A stretch of 64,000 nucleotides of DNA, from the NCBI RefSeq assembly GCF_023541015.1, contig NZ_JALNPR010000002.1, forward strand, positions 186,001-250,000. The letters run 5' to 3'. Positions 45,487-54,054 of this stretch are shown one piece after another. Made by a program: the position numbers and the translations under genes. Below the pieces are notes generated by a model, which was given only the letters and a program-made list of their open reading frames with translations, was not told the DNA's origin and ran no database searches. Origin of the DNA: Marivivens donghaensis (GTDB taxonomy: Bacteria > Pseudomonadota > Alphaproteobacteria > Rhodobacterales > Rhodobacteraceae). How positions within the stretch are numbered: the first letter of the stretch is position 1; each line of letters starts with the position of its first letter.

Positions 45487-46050
45487 ATGACGACGGATAT
45501 TCGCATGACCCACCCGCGCTTTTTCGGCTATGGCAGCCTCGTAAACCTGACCACCCATACCTATCCCGACCCCAAACCCGCCAAGCTGCGAGGATGGCGT
45601 CGCGTGTGGCGGCATACGCAAATCCAAGAGCCTGCGTTCTTATCCGTGGAACCCTGTGACCGCACGACCTTGCTCGGCGTGACGGCGGCGGTTCCGAATG
45701 CGGATTGGGCAGCGCTGGATGAACGGGAAAGCGGATATCTGCGCCGCGACGTGACCCATTTGATCGACGACGCGGTGCAATCTACAGCCGTGTATGAGGT
45801 CGACGCTGCGCATTACCTCGAACCTGTCACACGCCCGATCCTGTTGTCGTATCTGGACGTGGTTGTTCAGGGATATCTGCGGGTGTTTGGCGACGAAGGT
45901 GCTGATCACTTCTTTGATACGACCCACAATTGGGGGCCGATCCTGAATGATCGCGAGGCACCGCGCTATCCCCGCGCCCGCACTTTGACGGCTGAAGAAA
46001 CCTCGCGGGTGAATGCGGGGCTGGCCGCGCTGGGCCAACCCCTCGATTAA
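45487..46050 (+). CDS. Gamma-glutamylcyclotransferase-family protein
   Basis: About 187 residues. FFGYGSLVNLTTHTYP is the substrate loop of the GGCT/ChaC fold (YGSL), followed by RGWRRVWRH and the conserved catalytic-type glutamate in LDERESGYLRRDV. The family releases 5-oxoproline from gamma-glutamyl compounds. Start chosen at MTTDIRMTH with a weak GGGGA site. Confidence 0.75.
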   Translation: MTTDIRMTHPRFFGYGSLVNLTTHTYPDPKPAKLRGWRRVWRHTQIQEPAFLSVEPCDRTTLLGVTAAVPNADWAALDERESGYLRRDVTHLIDDAVQSTAVYEVDAAHYLEPVTRPILLSYLDVVVQGYLRVFGDEGADHFFDTTHNWGPILNDREAPRYPRARTLTAEETSRVNAGLAALGQPLD

Positions 46051-46602
46051 TTAGCGGAACGCGGGTCCGTGCGCCCAGATGGTGAGCGAGTAGCGTTCAC
46101 CAATGGTGACGGGTGTTACGCGGTGTAGCAGATACGACGGGAACATCGTGACGGTGCCGCGTGCCTTATTCGCGGTGATCACGGCGTTTGACGGCATGAC
46201 CTCTAGCGCGCCGCCCTCGTAATCCTCGGGTTCGGACAGTTGCGCGACCATGGTCAGCTTGCGTTTGGACGCCACGCGGCCGTCGCCGATATCGGAATGC
46301 CATGTGAAATGCCCTTCGCGTTCGGCACCATAGCGAGCGACCTGCGGGCTTTCGGAAAAGTCGGTGAGATCAAAGCCATAGGCATCCCGATTGGCCACAC
46401 GCACGACATCGATGATGCGATTCATCACCCAATCCGCGCCCTCAACATCATCGAGCCAAACGAGATCAGCGCGGCGCAGGTTGTGGTTCTGTTCACGCCC
46501 GACAAGTTTCGCGTCCTTCGCAGGCGCAGAGCGCACCAGATCGAGAATGCGGTCGCAGTCTTCGATTGAAAAAGCGTCGGGCACCGTGTGCACAGTGATC
46601 AT
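46051..46602 (-). CDS. 2-oxoglutarate/Fe(II)-dependent oxygenase
   Basis: 183 residues. The iron-binding HxD is in FTWHSDIGDG and the distal H in SYLLHRVTPV, with the 2OG-binding arginine in GERYSLTIWAHGP. The layout resembles PKHD-type (PiuC-like) hydroxylases. The substrate is not known. Confidence 0.82.
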   Translation of the reverse strand: MITVHTVPDAFSIEDCDRILDLVRSAPAKDAKLVGREQNHNLRRADLVWLDDVEGADWVMNRIIDVVRVANRDAYGFDLTDFSESPQVARYGAEREGHFTWHSDIGDGRVASKRKLTMVAQLSEPEDYEGGALEVMPSNAVITANKARGTVTMFPSYLLHRVTPVTIGERYSLTIWAHGPAFR

Positions 46603-46605
46603 GGT

Positions 46606-46630
46606 CGTCCATTCCTATACTGAATGGACG
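46606..46630. promoter_or_regulatory. Inverted repeat immediately upstream of the 2OG-Fe oxygenase gene
   Basis: Nine-base perfect arms cgtccattc / gaatggacg with a 7-base loop begin 4 bases before the ATG of the oxygenase gene. It could be an operator or a translation-blocking hairpin that covers the ribosome binding site. Confidence 0.4.
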
Positions 46631-46661
46631 GTCATTTAGGCGCGAACGGTCTGGGGTCTGT

Positions 46662-46691
46662 TCGCTTTCCGACATGCAGGACGGAAAGCGA
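46662..46691 (-). terminator. Hairpin after nadE
   Basis: A perfect 10-bp stem tcgctttccg / cggaaagcga with a 10-base loop lies 5 bases after the nadE stop codon on the minus strand. No T-run follows, so termination is only likely. Confidence 0.5.
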
Positions 46692-46696
46692 CGTAA

Positions 46697-48355
46697 TTAT
46701 GCGTTATCGCGGAAACGGTTTGCGATGGGGTAGCGGCGGTCCAGCCAGAACGCCCGTTTCGTCAGGCGCGTACCCGGTGCCGATTGGAAACGTTTGTATT
46801 CGCTGATGTAGAGCAGATGCTCTACTTTCTTGACCACATCACGGTCAAAGCCTTTGGCGACGAGGTCGGCAACGCTGGCTTCGTCATCGACCAATCCTTC
46901 GAGGATCGCATCGAGGATGTCGTAGGGCGGCAGGCTGTCTTCGTCCTTTTGGTCGGGACGGAGTTCGGCGCTTGGCGGTTTGTCGATGATTGAAACGGGG
47001 ATCACCTCGCCTGCGGGGCCATCCATCCACGGGCGGTGGTTGGCGTTGCGCCAGCGGCAGGTCTCAAAGACGCGCGTTTTATAGAGGTCTTTGATCGGGT
47101 TATAGCCGCCGTTCATATCGCCATAGATCGTGGCATAGCCCACGGCGACCTCGGATTTGTTGCCCGTCGTCAGCAGCATTTCCCCGAATTTGTTCGACAA
47201 CGCCATGAGGAGAAGTCCGCGCAAACGCGACTGGATGTTTTCTTCGGTCAGGTCAGCGTCGCGGCCCGCAAAAAGTGGAGCCAGCGTTTCGGTGATCGCA
47301 TCGCGACCCTGTTTGATCGGCACATAGTCATAGTGGACACCCAGACGGTTCGCGATGTCTTCGGCATCGTCGAGCGATCCTTGCGAGGTGTATTCAGACG
47401 GCAGCATCACGCAGCGCACGTTTTCGGCACCAATCGCGTCAACAGCGATGGTCGCGACGATGGCAGAGTCGATCCCGCCCGAAAGGCCAAGCAGCACCTT
47501 TTTGAACCCCGTTTTCCGCATGTAATCGCGGAGCGTCGTGACCATTGCGTGATAGTCCTGTTCCCACGCATCGCCAAAGGTGGCCTTGGGGCCTTCGGCG
47601 GCTTCCCAGCCATCATCGGTGCGGTGGAAATCGACGTGGGCCACGGCCTCTTCAAAGAGGGGCAGCTGCACGGCGAGTTTGCCGTGACGGTTCAGCACAA
47701 ACGATCCGCCGTCGAAGGCCTGATCATCCTGACCGCCGACGGTGTTCACGTAGACCATCGGCACATCGTTTTCGATCACACGAGCAACCATCGTGTTTAT
47801 ACGGCGGTCGAATTTTCCACGGTAATAGGGCGATCCGTTCGGTACGACGAGGAGTTCGGCCCCGCTTTCGACCATGGCTTCGGCCACATCGGGGAACCAA
47901 GCATCCTCGCAAATCGGCGATCCGATCCGCAGGGGGCCAGCATCATAGGGGCCCTGAATGGCGCCACGATTGAACTGACGCACTTCGTCAAAGACGTTGT
48001 AGTTGGGCAGGAAGTGTTTCAGCTGGCGCGCCGCGATCTTACCGTCCTTGAGGATGAAATAGGCGTTATAGAGCCGTCCGTTTTCCGCCAGTGGCCCACC
48101 GATCCCGATCATCGGGCCATCCGCACATTCCGCAGCGAGGGCGACAATGCGGTCATAGCAGGCCTGCTGGAACGCTGGTTTCATCACGAGGTCTTGGGTC
48201 GAATAGCCCGCGATGAACATCTCAGGCAGTGCGACCATCTGCGATCCAGCCGCGCGGGCGGTATCCCAAACGGTTTTGGCCTTGGCGGCGTTGCCTTCGA
48301 CATCCCCAACGGTGGGGTTCAATTGGGCCATCGTGATGCGGAATGTATCGGTCAT
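46697..48355 (-). CDS. nadE: Glutamine-dependent NAD+ synthetase
   Basis: 552 residues. The N-terminal nitrilase-type glutaminase domain has ALPEMFIAGYS (Glu), LKHFLPNYNVFDEVR (Lys) and GSPICEDAWFPD (Cys). The C-terminal synthetase has the PP-loop LGLSGGIDSAIVATIAVDA, LLTTGNKSEVAVGYAT and GGYNPIKDLYKT. It makes NAD+ from deamido-NAD+, ATP and glutamine. Full length. Confidence 0.96.
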   Translation of the reverse strand: MTDTFRITMAQLNPTVGDVEGNAAKAKTVWDTARAAGSQMVALPEMFIAGYSTQDLVMKPAFQQACYDRIVALAAECADGPMIGIGGPLAENGRLYNAYFILKDGKIAARQLKHFLPNYNVFDEVRQFNRGAIQGPYDAGPLRIGSPICEDAWFPDVAEAMVESGAELLVVPNGSPYYRGKFDRRINTMVARVIENDVPMVYVNTVGGQDDQAFDGGSFVLNRHGKLAVQLPLFEEAVAHVDFHRTDDGWEAAEGPKATFGDAWEQDYHAMVTTLRDYMRKTGFKKVLLGLSGGIDSAIVATIAVDAIGAENVRCVMLPSEYTSQGSLDDAEDIANRLGVHYDYVPIKQGRDAITETLAPLFAGRDADLTEENIQSRLRGLLLMALSNKFGEMLLTTGNKSEVAVGYATIYGDMNGGYNPIKDLYKTRVFETCRWRNANHRPWMDGPAGEVIPVSIIDKPPSAELRPDQKDEDSLPPYDILDAILEGLVDDEASVADLVAKGFDRDVVKKVEHLLYISEYKRFQSAPGTRLTKRAFWLDRRYPIANRFRDNA

Positions 48356-48498
48356 CGGTGTCCTGTGCGCTAACTCACGACAGGTTTACCAGAACCCACG
48401 CTAAGGGAAAGCGGATTGCGGCCCAATCCCCCCTAGACCGTTGTATCGGCGGGCGGGCTCTATTAGCATCGCGCGGGCTGGAATAGGGAAAGTTAACG

Positions 48499-49992
48499 AT
48501 GACTCGCAATCGGGCGCTATGGGGCGGTGCAGTTTTGGTTCTGTCGATGACAGGGGCCGTGGCGCAGGACGTTCAGACCAAACAATACGAGGATGGCGGC
48601 GTCTACGAAGGCGAATTCCTGAACGGCAAACAGCACGGGACAGGGATGTATCGCCTGCCCAATGGCTATGAATACAACGGCGATTGGGTCGAAGGCCGCA
48701 TCCAAGGCAATGGCGTTGCGCGCTTCCCCAATGGTTCTGTCTACGAGGGCGAATTCGCCGAAGGTAAGCCGAGCGGCACAGGCAAGATCACCTTTGCCGA
48801 TGGTGGCGTCTATGAAGGCGACTGGGTGGATGGCAACATCACCGGCAGCGGCATCGCCACTTATGCAAACGGTGTCATCTACGAAGGCGAATTCCGTAAC
48901 GCGATGCACCACGGCACAGGCACCATGCGCAGCCCGAATGGTTACAGCTATGCGGGCCAGTGGGTGAACGGCGTCAAAGAAGGCTCTGGCACGATCACTT
49001 ATCCCGACGGCACGATCTATGAGGGCCAGTTGGCCCGCGATGACCGCGAAGGTGACGGTAAGCTGCTGATGCAGGACGGCACCATCTACGAAGGCAAATG
49101 GGTCGCTGGTCAGATCGAGGGCATCGGTCGACTAGTCCAGCCGAACGGCGACATTTACGAGGGCGATCTGGTCGCAGGCCACCGCGAAGGCACGGGCACT
49201 GTGACTTACGCCAACGGTGATATTTATCAGGGCGGTTTCCACGATGACCGCCGCCACGGTCAGGGCACGTTCCGCGGAACGGACGGCTACGTCTATGTCG
49301 GCGGCTGGGAAGGTGGCGCGATGTCTGGTCAGGGCAAAGTGCTCTATCCAGACGGTTCTGTCTACGAAGGGCAGTTCGCAAACGACCTACCCAATGGCGA
49401 AGGCAAAATCACCTATCCAGACAGCTCGACCTATGTTGGCGGCTGGGTTGATGGCGTGATCGAGGGAACGGGCATCGCCACCTACGCCTCTGGCCTCGTC
49501 TATGAGGGCGAATTCAAGAACGCAAAAAACCACGGTCGCGGCGTAATGCGCTATGGAGACGGCTATTCCTACGACGGTGAATGGGCAAACGGTCAGCGCC
49601 ATGGGATTGGCACCGCAACCTATGCCGACGGGTCCGTCTACTTTGGTCACTTTGAGAACGGCCAACGTCATGGACAGGGCAAGATCACCATCCCCGACAA
49701 CCCCGCCACCGAAGCCGACGAGAGCTTTACCTACGAGGGTGAATGGCAGAACGGCGAGATTTCGGGCCAAGGGGTCGCGACCTACTCGAACGGCGATATC
49801 TATCAGGGCACCTTTGTTGCGGGTCGCCGTCAAGGGGATGGCACGATGCGCTATGCCTCGGGACAGATCGAAAGCGGTAACTGGGATCAAGACCTCTACG
49901 TGACCCGCGATGATGCCGCCCCTGCAGGTGATGTTGCGACAGGTGCGCCAGAGGCCACCCCAGACGCAGCCCCCGAAGCGCCCGCGAACTAA
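48499..49992 (+). CDS. Exported long MORN-repeat protein
   Basis: 497 residues: a signal peptide (about residues 1-23, ending AVAQD), then about 18 consecutive MORN repeats of roughly 23 residues (consensus YEGEW-NG-HGxGTxTYPDG) plus one degraded copy, then an alanine/proline/glutamate-rich tail. Pairs of repeats resemble each other, suggesting growth by duplication. MORN arrays form long beta-ribbons; in bacteria the exported ones have no settled function. It is probably periplasmic or surface-exposed. Confidence 0.85.
   Translation: MTRNRALWGGAVLVLSMTGAVAQDVQTKQYEDGGVYEGEFLNGKQHGTGMYRLPNGYEYNGDWVEGRIQGNGVARFPNGSVYEGEFAEGKPSGTGKITFADGGVYEGDWVDGNITGSGIATYANGVIYEGEFRNAMHHGTGTMRSPNGYSYAGQWVNGVKEGSGTITYPDGTIYEGQLARDDREGDGKLLMQDGTIYEGKWVAGQIEGIGRLVQPNGDIYEGDLVAGHREGTGTVTYANGDIYQGGFHDDRRHGQGTFRGTDGYVYVGGWEGGAMSGQGKVLYPDGSVYEGQFANDLPNGEGKITYPDSSTYVGGWVDGVIEGTGIATYASGLVYEGEFKNAKNHGRGVMRYGDGYSYDGEWANGQRHGIGTATYADGSVYFGHFENGQRHGQGKITIPDNPATEADESFTYEGEWQNGEISGQGVATYSNGDIYQGTFVAGRRQGDGTMRYASGQIESGNWDQDLYVTRDDAAPAGDVATGAPEATPDAAPEAPAN
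48565..49887 (+). repeat. Tandem MORN repeat array (about 69-bp units)
   Basis: The coding region repeats a 23-codon unit some 19 times. The DNA copies have diverged, but each keeps tat/tac-gaa-ggc-type codons for YEG and a closing ggc-acg/ggc-aag. Confidence 0.7.
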
Positions 49993-51515
49993 ACGACCTC
50001 GCCCGCGTCCAGTCGGGCGAGCCACGTTTTCGCATCAGCTAGAACGGTTTCTTTGCGCGTGTCGTCCATTCGGTCCCACGTGCGATACATGTTCCCCATC
50101 CGTGCATTGCCCGCAAAACGGTCGCGGTGACGAATGAGGAAATGCCAATATAGCAAGTTGAACGGACAAGCGGTGTCGCCTGTTTTGTCTTTGACCTTGT
50201 AGTGGCAGGACCCGCAGTAGTCCGACATTCGGTCGATATAGGCGCCGCTGCTGACGTAGGGTTTGGACGCGATTACTCCACCGTCGGCGAACTGGCTCAT
50301 CCCGATGGTGTTCGGGGCCTCGACCCATTCAAAGGCGTCGGCATAAACGGCCAGATACCATTCATGCAGTTGATGTGGATCGACCCCCGCTAAGAGCGCA
50401 AAGTTGCCTGTCACCATGAGCCGTTGGATATGGTGGGCGTAGGCCTCTGTTCGGGTTTGTTCGACGGCCTGAGACATGCAGTGCATCTTTGTCTCGCCAC
50501 CCCAGTAGAGCCACGGCAGTTTACGATCATGGCCAAGCGCGTTGCGGGTCATGTAGTTGGGGCCGTGCAGGAAATAGATGCTCCGTACGTATTCCCGCCA
50601 GCCGATGACCTGACGAATGAACCCCTCCACCGCGTTGAGCGGCGCGGTGCCGCTGCGATAGGCGGCTTCGGCTTGTCTGCAGACCTCAAGCGGGTCCAAG
50701 AGGCCGATGTTGAGATACATCGAGATGATCGAGTGCCAGAGGAACTTTTGCCCCGTCAGCATGGCGTCCTGAAAGTCGCCGAATTTCGGCAGACCCCGCG
50801 CGATCCAGTGATCGAGTTGGGTTTGGGCCTGCTGGGCGTCGGTCGCGAACCAAAACGGGCGTAGATCGCCAAAGTTCTGACCAAAGCGATCTTCGACAAG
50901 GTCCAGAACCTCTGCCGTGATTGCATCGGGTTCAAACCGCAACGGTCCACTGAAATCGACGGCATCGGGCGCGGGTTTGCGGTTGTCGTGGTCGTAGTTC
51001 CATTGACCGCCCGCCGGCTGGTTGCCGTCCATCAACAGCCCCGTTTTGCGGCGCATATCGCGGTAGAAATACTCCATCCGCAGCGCCTTGCGGCCCTCGG
51101 CCCAATCCTCGAAATCGCGATGAGAGGCGATAAAACGGTCATCAGGGAACTGGTGCACGGGGATTGGCAGATCTTCGAGTGCTGAGATCAGCCGCCATTC
51201 GCCCGATTGTGTCGCGATCACTTCGGCAGCGTTATGTTCAGAGGCGCGCCGCAGAAGTTCCCCAGCGATGCTGCCCGCGTTTTCGGGATCATCCAGAGTG
51301 GTGTAGTCCACCTGCCAGCCCTCGGCCCTCAGGTGATCCGCAAACTTGCGCATTGCGGCAAAGATCAGGGCGATCTTTTTGGGGTGATGGGGGACGTAGG
51401 TTGCCTCGCCCATGACTTCGGCCATGACGACGACATCGCGGGACTTATCTGCTTCGCGCAGGGCGGAGAGGGTCGGCGAAAGTTGGTCACCTAGAACGAG
51501 GACGAGCTTTACCAC
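49989..51515 (-). CDS. Iron-sulfur cryptochrome/photolyase (FeS-BCP, PhrB/CryB family)
   Basis: 508 residues with a GTG start. Begins VKLVLVLGDQLSPTLSAL, typical of prokaryotic (6-4) photolyase relatives. Four cysteines (in KMHCMSQ, YCGSC and TACPFN) have spacings of 88, 3 and 13 residues, the same as the [4Fe-4S] ligands Cys350, 438, 441 and 454 known in Agrobacterium PhrB. The FAD region holds WREYVRSIYFLHGPNYMTRN. It would repair (6-4) lesions or act as a blue-light receptor. It overlaps the SDR gene at its start and the MORN gene at its end. Confidence 0.92.
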   Translation of the reverse strand: MVKLVLVLGDQLSPTLSALREADKSRDVVVMAEVMGEATYVPHHPKKIALIFAAMRKFADHLRAEGWQVDYTTLDDPENAGSIAGELLRRASEHNAAEVIATQSGEWRLISALEDLPIPVHQFPDDRFIASHRDFEDWAEGRKALRMEYFYRDMRRKTGLLMDGNQPAGGQWNYDHDNRKPAPDAVDFSGPLRFEPDAITAEVLDLVEDRFGQNFGDLRPFWFATDAQQAQTQLDHWIARGLPKFGDFQDAMLTGQKFLWHSIISMYLNIGLLDPLEVCRQAEAAYRSGTAPLNAVEGFIRQVIGWREYVRSIYFLHGPNYMTRNALGHDRKLPWLYWGGETKMHCMSQAVEQTRTEAYAHHIQRLMVTGNFALLAGVDPHQLHEWYLAVYADAFEWVEAPNTIGMSQFADGGVIASKPYVSSGAYIDRMSDYCGSCHYKVKDKTGDTACPFNLLYWHFLIRHRDRFAGNARMGNMYRTWDRMDDTRKETVLADAKTWLARLDAGEVV

Positions 51516-52153
51516 GGCACGGTTGCCCCGTTGAAATCGTAGAACGACCCTGTTTGGTCTGCCCCTGCCCCGTCGAGGACGGAGAGTAGTGCGGTGGCAG
51601 AATCCGTCGGCGACAGTTTCTTTGCGGCATAGCCCGCAGTGAACGGCGTATCGACGGTCCCAGGGTGAAGGGCGAGGACGACTGAACCTTTGTGCGTTCG
51701 TTTCAGTTCCAACGCCGTGCCACGAATGATCTGGTTCACGGCGGCCTTCGATGCGCGGTAGGAATGCCAGCCGCCCAATCCGTTGTCCCCAATCGACCCA
51801 ACCCGCGCAGAGAGGACACCGACCCGTCCCGATGGGGCAAGCAGTCGGGGAACGTGCTGAAGGATCAACGCCACGCCAATCGTATTCACCGCAAAGACCT
51901 GCGCCATCGTCTGCGCATCAATGGCCGACAGGGATTTTTCTGGCGCGGCACCGTTGGGGGCGAGGATACCCACGGCGATGATCACACGATCAAACGGCCC
52001 CTCAATGGCACCCAGAACACGATCAACCGAAGCAGGGTCGGTCACGTCCAGACCATTGTCACGACGCGATAGTCTGATGACCTCGCCATCAACTACATCG
52101 CAAAACGCGCGGCCTATGCCTCCTGAGGCGCCAATGATCAGGTTTCGTTTCAT
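51509..52153 (-). CDS. Short-chain dehydrogenase/reductase
   Basis: 214 residues. NAD(P)-binding LIIGASGGIGRAFCD, the IIAVGIL strand and the catalytic pattern S...YRASKAAVNQ are clear. The closest style is the CsgA/yciK-like group, with no known substrate. Its end overlaps the photolyase gene by 7 bases, so both are co-transcribed; a light-related or flavin-linked role is only a guess. Confidence 0.85.
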   Translation of the reverse strand: MKRNLIIGASGGIGRAFCDVVDGEVIRLSRRDNGLDVTDPASVDRVLGAIEGPFDRVIIAVGILAPNGAAPEKSLSAIDAQTMAQVFAVNTIGVALILQHVPRLLAPSGRVGVLSARVGSIGDNGLGGWHSYRASKAAVNQIIRGTALELKRTHKGSVVLALHPGTVDTPFTAGYAAKKLSPTDSATALLSVLDGAGADQTGSFYDFNGATVPW

Positions 52154-52270
52154 GCGCCAGAACTAGTCTACCCTGCCCCACTGTCCAGTTTTCCCCGACC
52201 AAAACGCGGGCATTCAATGAGCCAGAGCAAAAACGGGCAAAAACGCTCTTTCCCTCGCGGGAATCATGGG

Positions 52271-52276
52271 TATAGT
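52271..52276 (+). promoter_or_regulatory. Candidate -10 element for the leader-leuA transcript
   Basis: TATAGT lies 8 bases before the ATG of the leucine-rich leader peptide. No good -35 is visible. If used, the RNA would start at or next to that ATG, giving a leaderless leader-peptide mRNA as known for Sinorhizobium trpL. Confidence 0.45.
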
Positions 52277-52284
52277 CCCGCCCC

Positions 52285-52371
52285 ATGACGCGCTTGGATC
52301 ATATCACTCAGACTGCCCGCATTTGCGGTGCGTCGTCCTCGTGCGCCCTTCTACTCCTTAGCAGCCTCTGA
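52285..52371 (+). CDS. leuA leader peptide with a leucine codon run
   Basis: A 28-residue frame MTRLDHITQTARICGASSSC followed by ALLLLSSL and stop. Four consecutive leucine codons (ctt cta ctc ctt) and one more near the end stand 78 bases before leuA. This is the usual layout of amino-acid attenuation: ribosome stalling at leucine codons when leucine is scarce changes folding of the RNA downstream. There is no ribosome binding site, which suits a leaderless start. Confidence 0.8.
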   Translation: MTRLDHITQTARICGASSSCALLLLSSL

Positions 52372-52430
52372 GCGTGCCTTCCGGCGCGACCGCTCAGGGG
52401 TGTCTTAGCGTCGGGACAAAAAGCTAAGGA
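52365..52430 (+). promoter_or_regulatory. Attenuator hairpins between leader peptide and leuA
   Basis: A 10-bp stem (52365-52374 with 52391-52400, one G-U pair) covers the leader stop codon. A second stem (cttagc 52404-52409 with gctaag 52423-52428) lies just before the leuA ribosome binding site. No long T-run is present, so control could act on translation or through Rho. Confidence 0.55.
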
Positions 52431-52448
52431 CAGACAAGGAATTATGAC

Positions 52449-54008
52449 ATGACCAAAGACCGCGTGTTGATTTTCGACACAACCCTGCGTGACGGCGAAC
52501 AGTCGCCCGGCGCCACCATGACCCACGAAGAAAAGCTCGAAATCGCAGAGCTGCTTGACGATATGGGTGTCGATATTATCGAAGCTGGCTTCCCCATCGC
52601 ATCCGAGGGTGACTTCCGCGCCGTTTCCGAAATCGCTCAGCGTTCCAAGAATTCGACGATCTGCGGTCTGGCACGTGCGAACTTTAAAGACATTGATCGC
52701 TGCGCTGAAGCGATCAAGCACGCAGGCTCGGGCCGTATTCACACGTTCATCGGCACCTCGCCGTTGCACCGTGCGATCCCGAACCTGACCATGGATGAGA
52801 TGGCGGATAAGATCCACGAAACGGTCAGCCATGCGCGGAACCTCTGTGACAACGTCCAGTGGTCCCCGATGGATGCGACCCGCACCGAGTGGGATTACCT
52901 CTGCCGCGTGATCGAAATCGCGATCAAAGCGGGCGCGACCACGATCAACATCCCTGACACCGTGGGCTACACCGCCCCGATGGAAAGCGCGGACCTGATC
53001 AAACGCTTGATCGAGACCGTTCCGGGTGCAGATGACGTGATCTTTGCGACGCACTGCCACAACGACCTCGGCATGGCGACGGCGAACGCGCTGGCGGCTG
53101 TGGCTGGTGGTGCGCGTCAGATCGAATGCACCGTCAACGGTCTGGGCGAACGCGCAGGTAACACCGCGTTGGAAGAAGTCGTCATGGCGCTCAAAGTACG
53201 CAACGACATCATGCCTTACACCACAGGTGTTGATACCACGAAGATCATGAATATCTCGCGCCGCGTTGCGACCGCGTCGGGTTTCCCTGTGCAGTTCAAC
53301 AAAGCGATCGTTGGTAAGAACGCCTTTGCGCATGAATCTGGCATCCACCAAGACGGCATGCTGAAGAACAAAGAAACGTTCGAGATCATGCGCCCAGAGG
53401 ACGTAGGTTTGGCTGGCACCTCGTTGCCGCTGGGCAAACACTCTGGTCGTGCGGCACTGCGGGCGAAACTGGAAACGCTCGGCTTTGATATGGCCGACAA
53501 CCAATTGAACGACCTGTTCGTGCGGTTCAAAGACCTCGCTGACCGCAAGAAAGAAGTCTACGACGACGATATCGTGGCTCTGATCCGTCAGAACGACACT
53601 GTCGAGGACCACATCAAGTTCAAATCGCTCCGCGTTGTTTGCGGCACTGAGGGTCCGCAGACCGCTGACCTGACCCTGCTGGTTGGTGGCGAAGAGAAAT
53701 CGGTTCACGCGACGGGCGATGGTCCGGTTGATGCAACGTTCAATGCGGTTAAGGCGATTTTCCCGCATGGTGGCCGTTTGGACCTGTATCAGGTGCACGC
53801 TGTGACCAAAGGAACGGACGCACAGGCCACCGTTTCGGTCAAGCTCGAAGAGGATGGTCGTATTGCGACAGGTCAGTCGGCAGATACGGACACTGTGGTT
53901 GCGTCGGCCAAAGCCTACATCAACGCGATCAACCGTTTGATCGTGCGGCGCGAAAAATCCGCTCCGGGTGATGACATTAAGAACGTGAACTACAAGGACA
54001 CGATCTGA
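52449..54008 (+). CDS. leuA: 2-isopropylmalate synthase
   Basis: 519 residues. It condenses acetyl-CoA with 2-oxoisovalerate, the first committed step of leucine synthesis. FDTTLRDGEQSPGATM opens the TIM barrel, the metal site HCHNDLGMATANALAA and ECTVNGLGERAGN are intact, and a C-terminal leucine-binding domain (SVHATGDGPVDATFNAVKAI) gives feedback control. AAGGA lies 8 bases before the ATG. It is controlled by the leader described upstream. Confidence 0.97.
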   Translation: MTKDRVLIFDTTLRDGEQSPGATMTHEEKLEIAELLDDMGVDIIEAGFPIASEGDFRAVSEIAQRSKNSTICGLARANFKDIDRCAEAIKHAGSGRIHTFIGTSPLHRAIPNLTMDEMADKIHETVSHARNLCDNVQWSPMDATRTEWDYLCRVIEIAIKAGATTINIPDTVGYTAPMESADLIKRLIETVPGADDVIFATHCHNDLGMATANALAAVAGGARQIECTVNGLGERAGNTALEEVVMALKVRNDIMPYTTGVDTTKIMNISRRVATASGFPVQFNKAIVGKNAFAHESGIHQDGMLKNKETFEIMRPEDVGLAGTSLPLGKHSGRAALRAKLETLGFDMADNQLNDLFVRFKDLADRKKEVYDDDIVALIRQNDTVEDHIKFKSLRVVCGTEGPQTADLTLLVGGEEKSVHATGDGPVDATFNAVKAIFPHGGRLDLYQVHAVTKGTDAQATVSVKLEEDGRIATGQSADTDTVVASAKAYINAINRLIVRREKSAPGDDIKNVNYKDTI

Positions 54009-54015
54009 GGATATC

Positions 54016-54039
54016 GGGCGGCTTTCGGGCCGCCCTTTT
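54016..54039 (+). terminator. Terminator after leuA
   Basis: A 7-bp stem gggcggc / gccgccc with a 6-base loop, followed by TTTT, lies 8 bases after the leuA stop. Confidence 0.8.
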
Positions 54040-54054
54040 CATAAGGGCTATAGC

